A stretch of 64,000 bases of DNA from Streptomyces mashuensis (GTDB taxonomy: Bacteria; Actinomycetota; Actinomycetes; Streptomycetales; Streptomycetaceae). Position numbers and translations under genes: made by a program. Where the stretch lies: assembly GCF_014654785.1 (NCBI RefSeq), contig NZ_BNBD01000002.1, positions 806,001 to 870,000 on the forward strand, in the 5' to 3' direction. The first letter of the stretch is position 1. Every line of letters starts with the position of its first letter. This document shows, piece by piece, positions 1 through 8,600 of this stretch. Under the pieces are notes generated by a model. The model searched no databases. It was given only the letters and a program-made list of their open reading frames with translations, and was not told the DNA's origin.

Positions 1-2
1 AC

Positions 3-881
3 GCCGTCGTCAGCGACCCGGTGGACCTGGACGTGGGCCCCGGCGCCGACCTGCTGGTCACCACCTACTCCCCCACCCCGTCCGGGCCGGTGACCCTGCA
101 CCCGCACGCCCGCCAGATCTCGTACCTCGCCGAGGGCGACCGGGCCGAGGACGCCGACGGCACCGCGTACACCGAGAAGACCGCCTACTGGCGCTACGTC
201 ACCGGGGTGGACGTGTGGAGCACCGAGGCGAGCGGCGCGGTCGTCGCCCTCGGCGACTCCATCACCGACGGCGTGTCGGCCACCGTGGGCGCCAACCGGC
301 GCTGGACCGACTTCCTCGCGGCCCGGCTGCGCACCGAGCACGGCGCGCCGCGCTATGGCGTGCTGAACGAGGGCATCAGCGGCAACCGCGTCCTGCTCGG
401 CGGCATGGGCACGTCGGCCGTGAACAACCCCAGTGCACTGGAGCGGTTCGACCGCGACGTGCTGACGCGCACGGGCGTCCGCGCGGTGGTCGTGGAGCTG
501 GGCATCAACGACATCCTGCGGCAGCCGCGGCAGACGGACCCCGAGCGGATCACGGAGGGGCTGCGGCAGCTGGTGGCGCGGGCGCACGCACGGGGCCTGC
601 CGGTGGTCGGCTCGACGCTGACGCCGTTCGAGGGGCACAAGGGCGTGGGGCCGGAGCAGGAGGCCATCCGACAGGCCGTCAACGAGGCGATTCGCGCGGG
701 CGGCGTCTTCGACCACGTCGTCGACTTCGACATGGTGCTGCGCGACCCGGCGGACCCGCAGCGGCTGCTGCCGGCGTACGACTGCGGCGACCACCTCCAC
801 CCCAGCGACGCCGGCTACCGGGCCATGGCCCAGGCCGTCGACCTGGAGACGCTCCGGGGACAGCCGGACCGGGCGCTGTAG
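3..881 (+). CDS. SGNH/GDSL hydrolase, 5' truncated by window edge
   Basis: This is the C-terminal 292 or so residues of an SGNH/GDSL-family esterase or lipase. The reading frame is open to the left edge, so the true start lies outside the window. Block I is GDSITDG, with the catalytic Ser. The block II Gly is in GISGNR, block III is GIND, and block V (catalytic Asp and His) is in DHLHPSDAGY. The residues before block I form a beta-rich domain of the kind found in secreted Streptomyces GDSL esterases. Secretion cannot be judged because the N-terminus is missing. The substrate is unknown; an acyl ester or acetylated polysaccharide is likely for the family. Confidence 0.9.
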   Translation, partial: AVVSDPVDLDVGPGADLLVTTYSPTPSGPVTLHPHARQISYLAEGDRAEDADGTAYTEKTAYWRYVTGVDVWSTEASGAVVALGDSITDGVSATVGANRRWTDFLAARLRTEHGAPRYGVLNEGISGNRVLLGGMGTSAVNNPSALERFDRDVLTRTGVRAVVVELGINDILRQPRQTDPERITEGLRQLVARAHARGLPVVGSTLTPFEGHKGVGPEQEAIRQAVNEAIRAGGVFDHVVDFDMVLRDPADPQRLLPAYDCGDHLHPSDAGYRAMAQAVDLETLRGQPDRAL

Positions 882-904
882 CCCGCCCCTGGGGAGGCCG
901 GCGG

Positions 905-1591
905 TCAGCGCAGTTCCTTCCCCCCGCCGCCGCGCCGCTCGTCCCGCTCCAGCCGGCGTTCGGCGCGGCGCTCCTCGCGCAGCCGCCGGCGCTCCTCCTT
1001 CGTCATCTTCCGCTCGACGCCGACGCCGCCCCAGAAGGCGAAGCCGGTGACGTGCACGCTGGGCGAGCCGGGCGCGCCGGGGCCGGAGGCGCCGTCGTCG
1101 TCGAAGCCGCCCATGATGCCGATGCCGCCGACGTGCACGTCGAGGTCGGGCGGCACGACGACCTGCACGCCGCCCATGATGGCGATGCACCGGATGACGG
1201 CCTCGTCGCCCTCGAAGCGGGCCTCGCGCAGGTCGATGACGCCGCCGCCCCAGAAGGTGAAGGCGGTGAAGCGGCGGGGCACGGTCCAGCCGCCGCGCCG
1301 CTGGAAGCCGCCCATGACGGCGATGCCGGTGCGGGAGGTGGGCGTGCCGCCGATGCGGCCCGCCCAGGAGCCGTCGTCGGCCCGCTCGGGCGCCGCGGCG
1401 GCCCGGGTGGGCACGGGCAGGTCGCGCACCAGCGGTTCGAGCTCGGCGTGGGTGCGCGCCTTGTAGGCGGCGTCCAGCCGCTGGCCGAACTCCTCCATGT
1501 CCAGCCGCCCCTCGGCGACCGCCTCGCGCAGTGCTTCTGCGACCCGCTCGCGCTCGGCGTCCGAGGCCCGCATTTCCGGAAGTTCGCTCAT
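905..1591 (-). CDS. DUF1707 / LiaF-like protein
   Basis: A 228-residue protein. The N-terminal ~55 residues (RASDAERERVAEALREA, then L-x-EEF-x-RL) are the DUF1707 SHOCT-like domain, found mostly in actinobacteria. The C-terminal half repeats a beta-rich I-MGG / F-WGG pattern (at least five MGG/WGG turns), typical of the cell-wall-active antibiotic response (DUF2154/LiaF C-terminal) fold. It ends in a basic Arg/Glu-rich helix. The start chosen is the internal ATG at 1591, because the longer ORF would overlap the ABC ATPase gene. It lies 10 bp downstream of that gene and is probably in the same transcript. A cell-envelope stress role is inferred from the family only. Confidence 0.82.
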   Translation of the reverse strand: MSELPEMRASDAERERVAEALREAVAEGRLDMEEFGQRLDAAYKARTHAELEPLVRDLPVPTRAAAAPERADDGSWAGRIGGTPTSRTGIAVMGGFQRRGGWTVPRRFTAFTFWGGGVIDLREARFEGDEAVIRCIAIMGGVQVVVPPDLDVHVGGIGIMGGFDDDGASGPGAPGSPSVHVTGFAFWGGVGVERKMTKEERRRLREERRAERRLERDERRGGGGKELR

Positions 1592-1601
1592 GCGGTTCAG
1601 C

Positions 1602-2600
1602 TTAGGCGGCGGGCCGGTCCGCATACATGCGGGCGATGACGTCCTCGATGGCCGGCTCGCGCACCGACAGGTCCACCAGCGGGTAGCGTTCGGCCACCGC
1701 CGCGACGAGCGGGGCGGCGCTGCCCCCGGCGGCGAACGCGAGCCACTGGCGCGGCCCTTCGACCCGTACGACGCGAGCCCCCGGCACGTCCTCGATGGGC
1801 GGGAACTCCCGCTCCAGGTCGACGACGAGGGTGCGTTCGCCGCCGCCCGCGGTGAGCAGGCCGTCCAGCCCGCCGTCGTACACGAGCCGACCGTGGTCGA
1901 TGACCATGACGCGCTTGCAGAGCTGCTCGATGTCGGTGAGGTCGTGGGTGGTGAGCAGGACGGTGGTGCCGCGCTCGGCGTTCACGTCGCGCAGCACGTT
2001 CCGCACCTTGGCCTTGCTGACGACGTCCAGGCCGATGGTGGGCTCGTCGAGGTAGAGCACCTCGGGGTCGTGCAGCAGCGCCGCGGCGATGTCGCCGCGC
2101 ATGCGCTGGCCGAGGGAGAGCTGGCGCACGGGGACGTCCAGCAGGGCGGCCAGGTCGAGGAGTTCGACGCAGCGCTCCAGGTTCTCGCGGTACCGCCGTT
2201 CGGGGATGCGGTACATGCGGCGCACCAGGCCGTACGAGTCGCGCAGCGGCAGGTCCCACCAGAGCGTGGTGCGCTGGCCGAAGACGACGCCGATGCGGCG
2301 GGCCAGGCGCTCGCGTTCGCGGGAGGGGTCGGTGCCGGCGACGCGCAGCCGGCCGGCGCTGGGCACGAGGATGCCGGTGAGCATCTTGACGGTGGTGGAC
2401 TTGCCGGCGCCGTTGGGGCCGATGTAGCCGACCATCTCACCGCGCGGCACGCGGAAGGTGAGCCCGTCGACGGCGCGCACCTCGCGGCGTTCGCGGCGCA
2501 GCAGGCCGGTGCGGCGCCGGACGTGGAACACCTTCTCCACGCCGTCGAGTTCGATGAGCGGCGCCTCGGTGGCCGGGGGCCCGGCGGGGGTGGTGGGCAT
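1602..2600 (-). CDS. ABC-2 type exporter, ATP-binding subunit
   Basis: A 332-residue ABC ATPase. Walker A is GPNGAGKST, the signature is LSLGQRMR, Walker B is VLYLDEPTIGLD, and the H-loop is TTHD. The C-terminal ~80 residues form an accessory domain, as in NatA/DrrA-type and daunorubicin-type exporters. The ATG at 2600 is followed by a short linker and the ABC domain. Two permease genes lie directly upstream (5 bp to the nearer one), giving a classical one-ATPase, two-permease operon. The substrate cannot be told from sequence; lipids, drugs or cell-surface polymers are all possible. Confidence 0.92.
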   Translation of the reverse strand: MPTTPAGPPATEAPLIELDGVEKVFHVRRRTGLLRRERREVRAVDGLTFRVPRGEMVGYIGPNGAGKSTTVKMLTGILVPSAGRLRVAGTDPSRERERLARRIGVVFGQRTTLWWDLPLRDSYGLVRRMYRIPERRYRENLERCVELLDLAALLDVPVRQLSLGQRMRGDIAAALLHDPEVLYLDEPTIGLDVVSKAKVRNVLRDVNAERGTTVLLTTHDLTDIEQLCKRVMVIDHGRLVYDGGLDGLLTAGGGERTLVVDLEREFPPIEDVPGARVVRVEGPRQWLAFAAGGSAAPLVAAVAERYPLVDLSVREPAIEDVIARMYADRPAA

Positions 2601-2605
2601 CGGTA

Positions 2606-3445
2606 TCAGCTCCCTGTGCTGCGGTAGCCGCGCAGTCCGGCCCGCCAGGCCAGGCCCGCCAGGGCGCAGCAGGCGAGGGCGACCGCCGGGGAGGCGAAGT
2701 CGGCCCAGCCGGGCAGGCCGAGGGGGTCGTCGCGGCCCAGGAGGCGCAGCGCGGGCAGCCAGTTGACGAAGGCGAGGGGGACGACGAAGGTGACGCCGCG
2801 CACGAGGTCCTGCGCGAAGACGGTGGGCGGGTACTGGAGCAGCGTCGTGCCGCCGTAGGTGAAGGCGTTCTGCACCTCGGAGGCGTCGCCGGCGCGGAAC
2901 TGGAAGGCGCCGCCGGCCACGAACACCGCCGCGAAGATGAGCGAGCCGCTGAGCAGCATCAGGGGGACGAGGAGCACGGTGACGGGCGTCCAGTGGACGT
3001 CGACGCGGCTCAGGGACCAGACGAGCAGCAGCAGGCCCTGGCCGAGCCGGCCGAGCCGGTGGAGGGCGAAGCGGTCGGCGGCGACGTGGGCGAGGACGGG
3101 GACGGGCCGGACGAGGAGGGTGTCCATGGTGCCGTCGCGCACGCGCCGTCCGACGCGGTCCATGTTGCCGAGGACGAGGTCGGTCAGCCCGAAGGAGGTG
3201 CTGGTGGTGCCGTAGAGGAGGGCGACCTCGGGCAGGGTGAAGCCGCCGAGCGCGTCGACGTGGCGGAACATGAGGTAGATGGCGACGAAGTCGAGGGCGG
3301 TGGCGGCGAAGTTGCCGGCGGCCATCATGAGGAACGAGGCCCGGTAGGCGAGGGCGGAGCGTATCCACATGCCGGCGACGAGGCCGTACGCGCGCGTGCC
3401 TGCGGCCGGCCGCCGTAAGGGGCGGACGAGAGGGTGGTCAGCCAC
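2606..3445 (-). CDS. ABC-2 type permease (second permease of operon)
   Basis: A 279-residue integral membrane protein with about six hydrophobic segments, resembling the ABC-2/DUF990 permease family. It contains the typical charged loop GTMDTLLVRPVPV between the early membrane helices. It lies between the ATPase gene (5 bp downstream) and the other permease gene (8-bp overlap upstream), so translation of the three is probably coupled. It likely forms a heterodimeric pore with the neighbouring permease. The exported substrate is unknown. Confidence 0.88.
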   Translation of the reverse strand: MADHPLVRPLRRPAAGTRAYGLVAGMWIRSALAYRASFLMMAAGNFAATALDFVAIYLMFRHVDALGGFTLPEVALLYGTTSTSFGLTDLVLGNMDRVGRRVRDGTMDTLLVRPVPVLAHVAADRFALHRLGRLGQGLLLLVWSLSRVDVHWTPVTVLLVPLMLLSGSLIFAAVFVAGGAFQFRAGDASEVQNAFTYGGTTLLQYPPTVFAQDLVRGVTFVVPLAFVNWLPALRLLGRDDPLGLPGWADFASPAVALACCALAGLAWRAGLRGYRSTGS

Positions 3446-4241
3446 CCTGGACCACCACCTTCCGGGTGGCGGCGGCCTGGAGGGCGCGGCCCGCGGCGAG
3501 CAGCAGCACCGCCCAGACGGCCTGGAAGGCGAGGGCGGCGCCGATGCCGGTGGCGCCGTGGTGGCGGCCCAGGAGGACGTCGGCGGGGACTTGCAGGAGG
3601 GCGGCCCAGGGCAGGGCCCGGGCGATGTCGCCGAAGGCGCCGGGGAAGACGTTGAGGGGCAGCAGCGAGCCGGAGAAGAACATGCACAGCAGGCCCTGGA
3701 GCGTGTTGACGCCGGAGCCGTCGAGCAGCCAGAAGGCGCACAGGGCGACCAGGTAGCGCAGGGCGAAGCCGACGAGCAGGCCGAGGAGGACCGACAGGAG
3801 GAAGGCCGCCCACGTCAACGGCGAGGTGGGCAGCGCGAGTCCGAAGGCGAGGACGCCGACGGTCATGGGGGCGACGCCGCGGCCGAGCAGCTCGAAGGCG
3901 GCCCGGCCCAGGTCGCCGGCGAGCCACCACAGCTGGAGGTCGGCGGGGCGGTACAGGTCGACGGCGACGTCGCCGGAGCGGATGCGCTCCTGGAGCTCCA
4001 CCTGGAAGCCGCCGCCGATGAGGCAGGCGGCGGCCAGCAGTGCCTGGCTCGTCCACACGAACGTCAGGGCCTGGTCGCGGTCGTAGCCGCCCAGGTGCGG
4101 CCGTTCGCTCCACAGGGCGATGAACGTGTAGGCGACGATGAACCCGAACACGGTGTTGGTGAACACGCCGGCGACGGTGGCGAGGCGGTAGGTGGCGTAC
4201 CGCCGGAAGCTGCTGACGGCGACCGTCGCGTACAGCCGCAT
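3438..4241 (-). CDS. ABC-2 type permease (first permease of operon)
   Basis: A 267-residue membrane protein with about six hydrophobic segments. It contains the loop RIRSGDVAVDLYRPADLQ, the counterpart of the GTMDTLLVRPVPV loop in the next gene, showing that the two permeases are paralogues. The ATG at 4241 (MRLYATVAV) is preferred over a start 19 codons earlier, because the extra residues are an uncharacteristic Thr/Arg-rich leader. A GAGGGGG stretch lies upstream. It is the first gene of the ABC operon, and the operon promoter should lie in 4242-4527. Confidence 0.85.
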   Translation of the reverse strand: MRLYATVAVSSFRRYATYRLATVAGVFTNTVFGFIVAYTFIALWSERPHLGGYDRDQALTFVWTSQALLAAACLIGGGFQVELQERIRSGDVAVDLYRPADLQLWWLAGDLGRAAFELLGRGVAPMTVGVLAFGLALPTSPLTWAAFLLSVLLGLLVGFALRYLVALCAFWLLDGSGVNTLQGLLCMFFSGSLLPLNVFPGAFGDIARALPWAALLQVPADVLLGRHHGATGIGAALAFQAVWAVLLLAAGRALQAAATRKVVVQGG

Positions 4242-4527
4242 CCTGCCGGGCCCCCTCGTCGTTCTCGTCGTTGAAGCACTTCGGGGACTTGTCGACACCG
4301 GGGGCCGCGCGCCCGCGGTGCCGTCGTCCCGCCGAAGCGCAGGAGCCTAGCCGCAGACGTCCGCCGGAGGCCACGGTTTTTCACCCGAGCAGGTGGTCAC
4401 TCTGGCCCGAACGGCCCTTACGGTGCTGTCAAAGGTGCGCTGCACCCTCGTGCCGGCACCCATGATGCGAGAGTGTCTTTCGCCGGGGCCGCACAACCCC
4501 GGCGGCGGCCGAGGAGTCCCAGGAGAC

Positions 4528-6816
4528 ATGAGCGACGAGCAGTCACAGCAGCGTCGGGCTGGTGGCGGCCAGGCGCCACCGCGCTGGGCACCCCGGGACC
4601 CCGGCGCCGCCCCGGGGGCGGCCGGGCAGCCGGCGCGGCGCCGCGGCTGGCGGCGGCTCGTCCCCACCTGGCGGATGGTCCTGGGCGGGTTCCTGCTGGT
4701 CGTCCTGTTGCTGGCGGGCGGGCTCGTCGCGGGCTACCTGCTGGTCGACATCCCCCCGGCCAACAAGGTGGCCATCGCCGAGAGCAACGTCTACCTGTAC
4801 TCCGACGGCAGCCTGCTGGCCCGCGACGGGGAGATCAACCGCGAGAGCGTACCGCTGAGCAAGGTCCCCAAGGACGTGCAGCACGCCGTCCTGGCGGCCG
4901 AGGACCGCGACTTCTACTCCGAGTCGGCGGTCAACCCCGAGGCGATGCTGCGCGCCGCGTGGAACACGGTCACGGGCAAGGGCAAGCAGTCCGGCTCGAC
5001 CATCACCCAGCAGTACGTGAAGAACTACTACCTCGGCCAGGAACAGACCATCAGCCGCAAGGTGAAGGAGTTCTTCATCGCCATCAAGCTGGACCGCGAG
5101 GAGAGCAAGGACGACATCCTCGAGGGCTACCTCAACACCAGCTACTTCGGCCGCAACGCCTACGGGGTGCAGGCGGCCGCGCAGGCGTACTACGGCAAGG
5201 ACTCGGACCGGCTGACGCTGGGCGAGGGCGCGTACCTGGCCACGCTGCTCAACGCGCCCAGCCTCTACGACGTGGGGGCGCACCCGGAGAACAAGCCGCG
5301 CGCGCTGGCCCGCTGGAACTACGTGCTCGACGGCATGGTGAAGAAGAAGTGGCTGAGCAAGCAGGACCGCGCGGCCATGCAGTTCCCGGCGCCGGGGAAG
5401 ACCAAGCCGCGGCTGAGCATGGCCGGGCAGCGCGGCTACCTGGTGGAGGCCGTCAAGGACTACCTGACGGCCAACAAGCTCGTGGACGAGACGACGCTGG
5501 CCACCGGCGGCTACCGCATCACCACCACCATCGACCGGAAGAAGCAGAGCGCGTTCGCCACCGCCGTGCACGACCAGCTGACGACCGAGCTGAGCGACAG
5601 CCGCGCCGTGGACCGGTACGTGCGCGCGGGCGGCGCCTCCATCGACCCGCGCAACGGCAAGGTGGTGGCGCTGTACGGGGGCGTGGACTACACGCGCCAG
5701 TACGTCAACAACGCGACCCGGCGCGACTACCAGGTCGGGTCGACGTTCAAGCCGTTCGTGTTCACCTCCGCGGTGGACAACGGGGCGAGCACGCAGGAGG
5801 GCCGCCTCATCACGCCGGGCACCCGCTACGACGGCACCAACAAGCGTCCGGTGCAGGGGCCCAACGGGCCGGTGGGCTACAGCCCGGAGAACGAGGACGG
5901 CAAGTCGTACGGGCAGATCACCGTCACCCAGGCCACCGACTGGTCGGTGAACGCCGTGTACGCGCAGATGGCGCAGGACGTGGGGCCGGGCAAGGTCAAG
6001 GACACCGCGGTGGCGCTGGGCATCCCGGAGAAGACGCCGGACCTGACGGCCACGCCGTCGATCGCGCTGGGCGTGGCCACGGCGAGCGTGCTGGACATGA
6101 CGCAGGCGTACGCGACGCTCGCCAACCACGGCAAGCACGGCCCGTACACGCTGGTGGAGAAGGTCACCAAGGGCTCCGAGGACGTGCAGCTGCCCGACGG
6201 CCACGAGACGCGGCAGGCGGTGTCGCGGGAGGCCGCCGACACCACGACGTCGATCCTGCAGAGCGTGGTGGAGAGCGGCACGGGCCGGGCCGCGCAGGCC
6301 GCGGGGCGCCCGGCGGCGGGCAAGACCGGCACGGCGGAGGAGGACAAGGCGGCCTGGTTCGCGGGCTACACGCCCGACCTGGCCACCGTGGTGGCCGTCA
6401 TGGGCCAGGACCCGGACTCCGCCGAGCAGAAGCCGCTGTACGGCGCCACGGGCCTGGCCCGGATCAACGGCGGCGGCTACCCGGCGCAGATCTGGGCGGC
6501 GTACACGGCGGAGGCGCTGGAGGGCACCGAGGCGGCCGACTTCGACCTGGAGCTGCAGAGCGGCGCGGCGCCGCCCACGCTGGAGCCGTCGGCGCCCACG
6601 GCCCCGCCGTCGCCCAGCACGTCGCCGCCGGCCTCCTCGCTGCCGCCGCGCACCCCGCCGCCGTTCTCGCTGCCGCCGCTGCCGACGTTCACGCCGCCGC
6701 CGGTGACGCCGCCGGGGTTCCCGACGCCGCCCGGCCCGCCGACCTTCGGCCCGCCGGAGGCCAAGGAGCCGCGGGACCGGCACGGCGGCGGCGACCTGCT
6801 GGGGTACGACTACTGA
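4528..6816 (+). CDS. class A penicillin-binding protein (transglycosylase/transpeptidase)
   Basis: A 762-residue bifunctional peptidoglycan synthase. There is a cytoplasmic Arg/Pro-rich tail, one membrane anchor at about residues 50-72, and a GT51 transglycosylase domain with catalytic Glu in AAEDRDFY (E125) and the GSTITQQYVKN motif. The transpeptidase domain has STFK (Ser405), SVN and KTG (Lys599). A Pro-rich tail of about 80 residues follows. The start at 4528 has an AGGAG Shine-Dalgarno 3 bp upstream; a longer frame from 4393 has no such support. It polymerises and cross-links peptidoglycan at the outer membrane face. Confidence 0.96.
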   Translation: MSDEQSQQRRAGGGQAPPRWAPRDPGAAPGAAGQPARRRGWRRLVPTWRMVLGGFLLVVLLLAGGLVAGYLLVDIPPANKVAIAESNVYLYSDGSLLARDGEINRESVPLSKVPKDVQHAVLAAEDRDFYSESAVNPEAMLRAAWNTVTGKGKQSGSTITQQYVKNYYLGQEQTISRKVKEFFIAIKLDREESKDDILEGYLNTSYFGRNAYGVQAAAQAYYGKDSDRLTLGEGAYLATLLNAPSLYDVGAHPENKPRALARWNYVLDGMVKKKWLSKQDRAAMQFPAPGKTKPRLSMAGQRGYLVEAVKDYLTANKLVDETTLATGGYRITTTIDRKKQSAFATAVHDQLTTELSDSRAVDRYVRAGGASIDPRNGKVVALYGGVDYTRQYVNNATRRDYQVGSTFKPFVFTSAVDNGASTQEGRLITPGTRYDGTNKRPVQGPNGPVGYSPENEDGKSYGQITVTQATDWSVNAVYAQMAQDVGPGKVKDTAVALGIPEKTPDLTATPSIALGVATASVLDMTQAYATLANHGKHGPYTLVEKVTKGSEDVQLPDGHETRQAVSREAADTTTSILQSVVESGTGRAAQAAGRPAAGKTGTAEEDKAAWFAGYTPDLATVVAVMGQDPDSAEQKPLYGATGLARINGGGYPAQIWAAYTAEALEGTEAADFDLELQSGAAPPTLEPSAPTAPPSPSTSPPASSLPPRTPPPFSLPPLPTFTPPPVTPPGFPTPPGPPTFGPPEAKEPRDRHGGGDLLGYDY

Positions 6817-6832
6817 GCGGGCGCCCCGGCCC

Positions 6833-7153
6833 TCAGTGGCCGGAGGTGGCCTTCAGGCCGGTCACGGCGACGAGCAGCAGCACGATGAAGAAGATGCGCG
6901 CGGCTGTCGCGGGCTCGCCCAGCAGGACGATGCCCAGCACGGCCGCGCCCGCCGCGCCGATGCCGACCCAGACGCCGTAGGCGGTGCCGATCGGCAGGGT
7001 GCGGGCGGCCCGCGAGAGCAGCAGCATGCTGGCGGCGATGCCCGCGACGGTGAAGACGCTGGGCCACAGGCGGGTGAAGCCCTCGGTGTACTTCATGCCG
7101 ACCGACCAGCCGACTTCGAGCAGGCCGGCGAGGGCGAGCAGGATCCATGCCAT
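6833..7153 (-). CDS. sugE: SMR-family guanidinium exporter (SugE/Gdx)
   Basis: A 106-residue, four-helix small multidrug resistance protein. The start MAWILLALAGLLEVGWSVGM, with Glu13 in the first helix, and KYTEGFTRLWPS are diagnostic of the SugE/Gdx subgroup rather than EmrE. Glu13 is the proton/guanidinium coupling residue of the family, and these proteins work as antiparallel dimers. The guanidine-III riboswitch-like element at 7190-7230, upstream on the same strand, supports guanidinium export as the true function and ligand-dependent expression as its control. Confidence 0.95.
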   Translation of the reverse strand: MAWILLALAGLLEVGWSVGMKYTEGFTRLWPSVFTVAGIAASMLLLSRAARTLPIGTAYGVWVGIGAAGAAVLGIVLLGEPATAARIFFIVLLLVAVTGLKATSGH

Positions 7154-7189
7154 GACGGCACCTCCGGTGAGAGTGGTTCTCGTGGGGGT

Positions 7190-7230
7190 GCGTCGTCTTG
7201 TCCTGACCCGGTACGGCGCGTCTCGTCGGG
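7190..7230 (-). promoter_or_regulatory. guanidine-III (ykkC-III) riboswitch
   Basis: Read on the minus strand, this 41-nt segment aligns without gaps to the guanidine-III aptamer I remember from Thermobifida fusca. The conserved stretches GACGAG, GCGCCGTAC, GGTCAGGACAAGACG and the terminal CGC are shared. The first helix differs from that sequence on both strands at once (CCCG pairing with CGGG instead of CCGG with CCGG), a compensatory change. One C-A mismatch is visible in the second helix. The 3' end lies 36 nt before the sugE ATG, a suitable distance for control of ribosome access. Confidence 0.9.
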
Positions 7231-7253
7231 AGCCCGGAAGGGCGGGGGTCGGA

Positions 7254-7595
7254 TCAAAGGTACAGGCCGGTGGAGTCCTCCGAGCCCTCCAGGCGCTCGG
7301 CGGCCACAGCGTGCAGGTCGCGCTCGCGCATCAGCACGTAGGCGACGCCGCGGACCTCGACCTCGGCCCGGTCCTCCGGGTCGTAGAGCACCCGGTCGCC
7401 CGGCTCCACCGTGCGCACGCTCTGCCCGACCGCCACGACCTCGGCCCAGGCCAGCCGGCGCCCGACCGCGGCGGTCGCCGGGATGACGATGCCGCCGGTG
7501 GACCTGCGCTCGCCTTCGGGGATGTCGGTCCGGACCAGTACGCGGTCGTGGAGCATCCGGATGGGCAGCTTGTCGTGGCTGGTGTTCGTCGTCAC
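7254..7595 (-). CDS. GroES-family chaperonin-like protein, stand-alone
   Basis: A 113-residue Cpn10/GroES-fold protein. It has LPIRMLHDRVLVRTD, the mobile-loop region (EGERRSTGGIVIPATA) and the V-x-PGD-R-VLYDPED turn. The GTG at 7595 is used because it immediately precedes the domain. There is no groEL beside it, and the sequence has an Arg-rich segment after the mobile loop (AVGRRLAWAEV), so it is a second, divergent GroES paralogue. Whether it still contacts GroEL is unknown. Confidence 0.85.
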   Translation of the reverse strand: MTTNTSHDKLPIRMLHDRVLVRTDIPEGERRSTGGIVIPATAAVGRRLAWAEVVAVGQSVRTVEPGDRVLYDPEDRAEVEVRGVAYVLMRERDLHAVAAERLEGSEDSTGLYL

Positions 7596-7644
7596 GCCAC
7601 GACGGTACCCGCCCCGGCGGGACGCCGAGGCCACCGGGCCCCGC

Positions 7645-7962
7645 TCAGGACTTGCGGCGGCGGGCCACCGTCAGCAGGCCGACCACGCCGACGGCGACCA
7701 TCGCCACCGGCACGATGCGGTCGAGGCGGGGCGCCCCGTGCTCGTCCACGAAGCGGGAGCGCACCTCGGTGACGACGCGGTTCGCCGCCACGTAGGCGCG
7801 CCCGGCCGTCTGGTCGACCTTGGAGGCGACCTTCGCCTTCGCGTCGCCGATGATCGTCTGCGGGTGCATCCGCACGCCGATCTCGTCGAGCACCACGGCG
7901 AGCTCCTGCCGCCGGCGGGCGATGTCCGCCTCGATCTGCGCAGGGGTCCTGGCTTCCGCCAC
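7645..7962 (-). CDS. DUF3618 membrane-anchored protein
   Basis: A 105-residue protein. The N-terminal half (RTPAQIEADIARRRQELA) matches the DUF3618 helical domain. It is followed by a predicted helix and one C-terminal membrane segment (VPVAMVAVGVVGLLTVA) ending in RRRKS. The GTG at 7962 is chosen because GGAGG lies about 10 bp upstream; the ATG at 7992 has no such site. The function is not established. The family is typical of actinobacteria and is often near phage-holin-like or stress genes. Confidence 0.82.
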   Translation of the reverse strand: MAEARTPAQIEADIARRRQELAVVLDEIGVRMHPQTIIGDAKAKVASKVDQTAGRAYVAANRVVTEVRSRFVDEHGAPRLDRIVPVAMVAVGVVGLLTVARRRKS

Positions 7963-8114
7963 CGCGCTGCCTCCGTCTCGTCGGTCAATCATGCTGAAGG
8001 GTGATGACCCCAGTCTGTCAGCCGCCCGGGGCTCACGCCCCGCGGCACCCCCGTTCCACGCTCTGGCTACCCTCGGGACCGTCATCCCAGACCCCCGTAA
8101 GGAGAGCAGAGCCC

Positions 8115-8582
8115 ATGAGCGAGCGACTGCAGCCGGGCGACACCGCCCCCGCCTTCACCCTGCCCGACGCGGACGGCAACCCGGTCTCGCTCGCGGACCG
8201 CCGGGGCCGCAAGGTCATCGTCTACTTCTACCCCGCCGCGCTGACGCCCGGCTGCACCAAGCAGGCGTGCGACTTCACCGACAACCTCGACTTCCTCGCC
8301 GGGCACGGCTACGACGTCATCGGCGTCTCCCCGGACAAGCCGGAGAAGCTGGCGAAGTTCCGCGACAAGGAGGCGCTGAAGGTCACCCTCGTCGGCGACC
8401 CCGAGAAGAAGGTGCTGGAGGCGTACGGCGCCTTCGGCGAGAAGAAGCTCTACGGCAAGGTGGTGCAGGGCGTGATCCGCTCCACCGTGATCGTGGACGA
8501 GGAGGGCAAGGTCGAGCGCGCCCTGTACAACGTCAAGGCCACCGGCCACGTCGCCAGGATCATCAAGGATCTGGGGCTCTGA
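8115..8582 (+). CDS. bcp: thiol peroxidase, Bcp/PrxQ type
   Basis: A 155-residue atypical 2-Cys peroxiredoxin that reduces hydroperoxides with thioredoxin. The peroxidatic Cys is C47 in YPAALTPGCTKQAC. The resolving Cys is C52, five residues later, as in PrxQ/Bcp. The usual Thr of the active-site loop (P-x3-T-x2-C) is present. The ATG at 8115 follows AAGGAGAG. The coding length is standard for the family. It is monocistronic and divergent from the DUF3618 gene. Confidence 0.95.
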   Translation: MSERLQPGDTAPAFTLPDADGNPVSLADRRGRKVIVYFYPAALTPGCTKQACDFTDNLDFLAGHGYDVIGVSPDKPEKLAKFRDKEALKVTLVGDPEKKVLEAYGAFGEKKLYGKVVQGVIRSTVIVDEEGKVERALYNVKATGHVARIIKDLGL

Positions 8583-8600
8583 GCCGCTGACCGGCGCGGG

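Noticed and set aside
215..1639. Plus-strand open frame spanning the SGNH and DUF1707 genes
   Set aside because: Translation is Arg/Gly/Ala-rich without domains and overlaps two genes in other frames.
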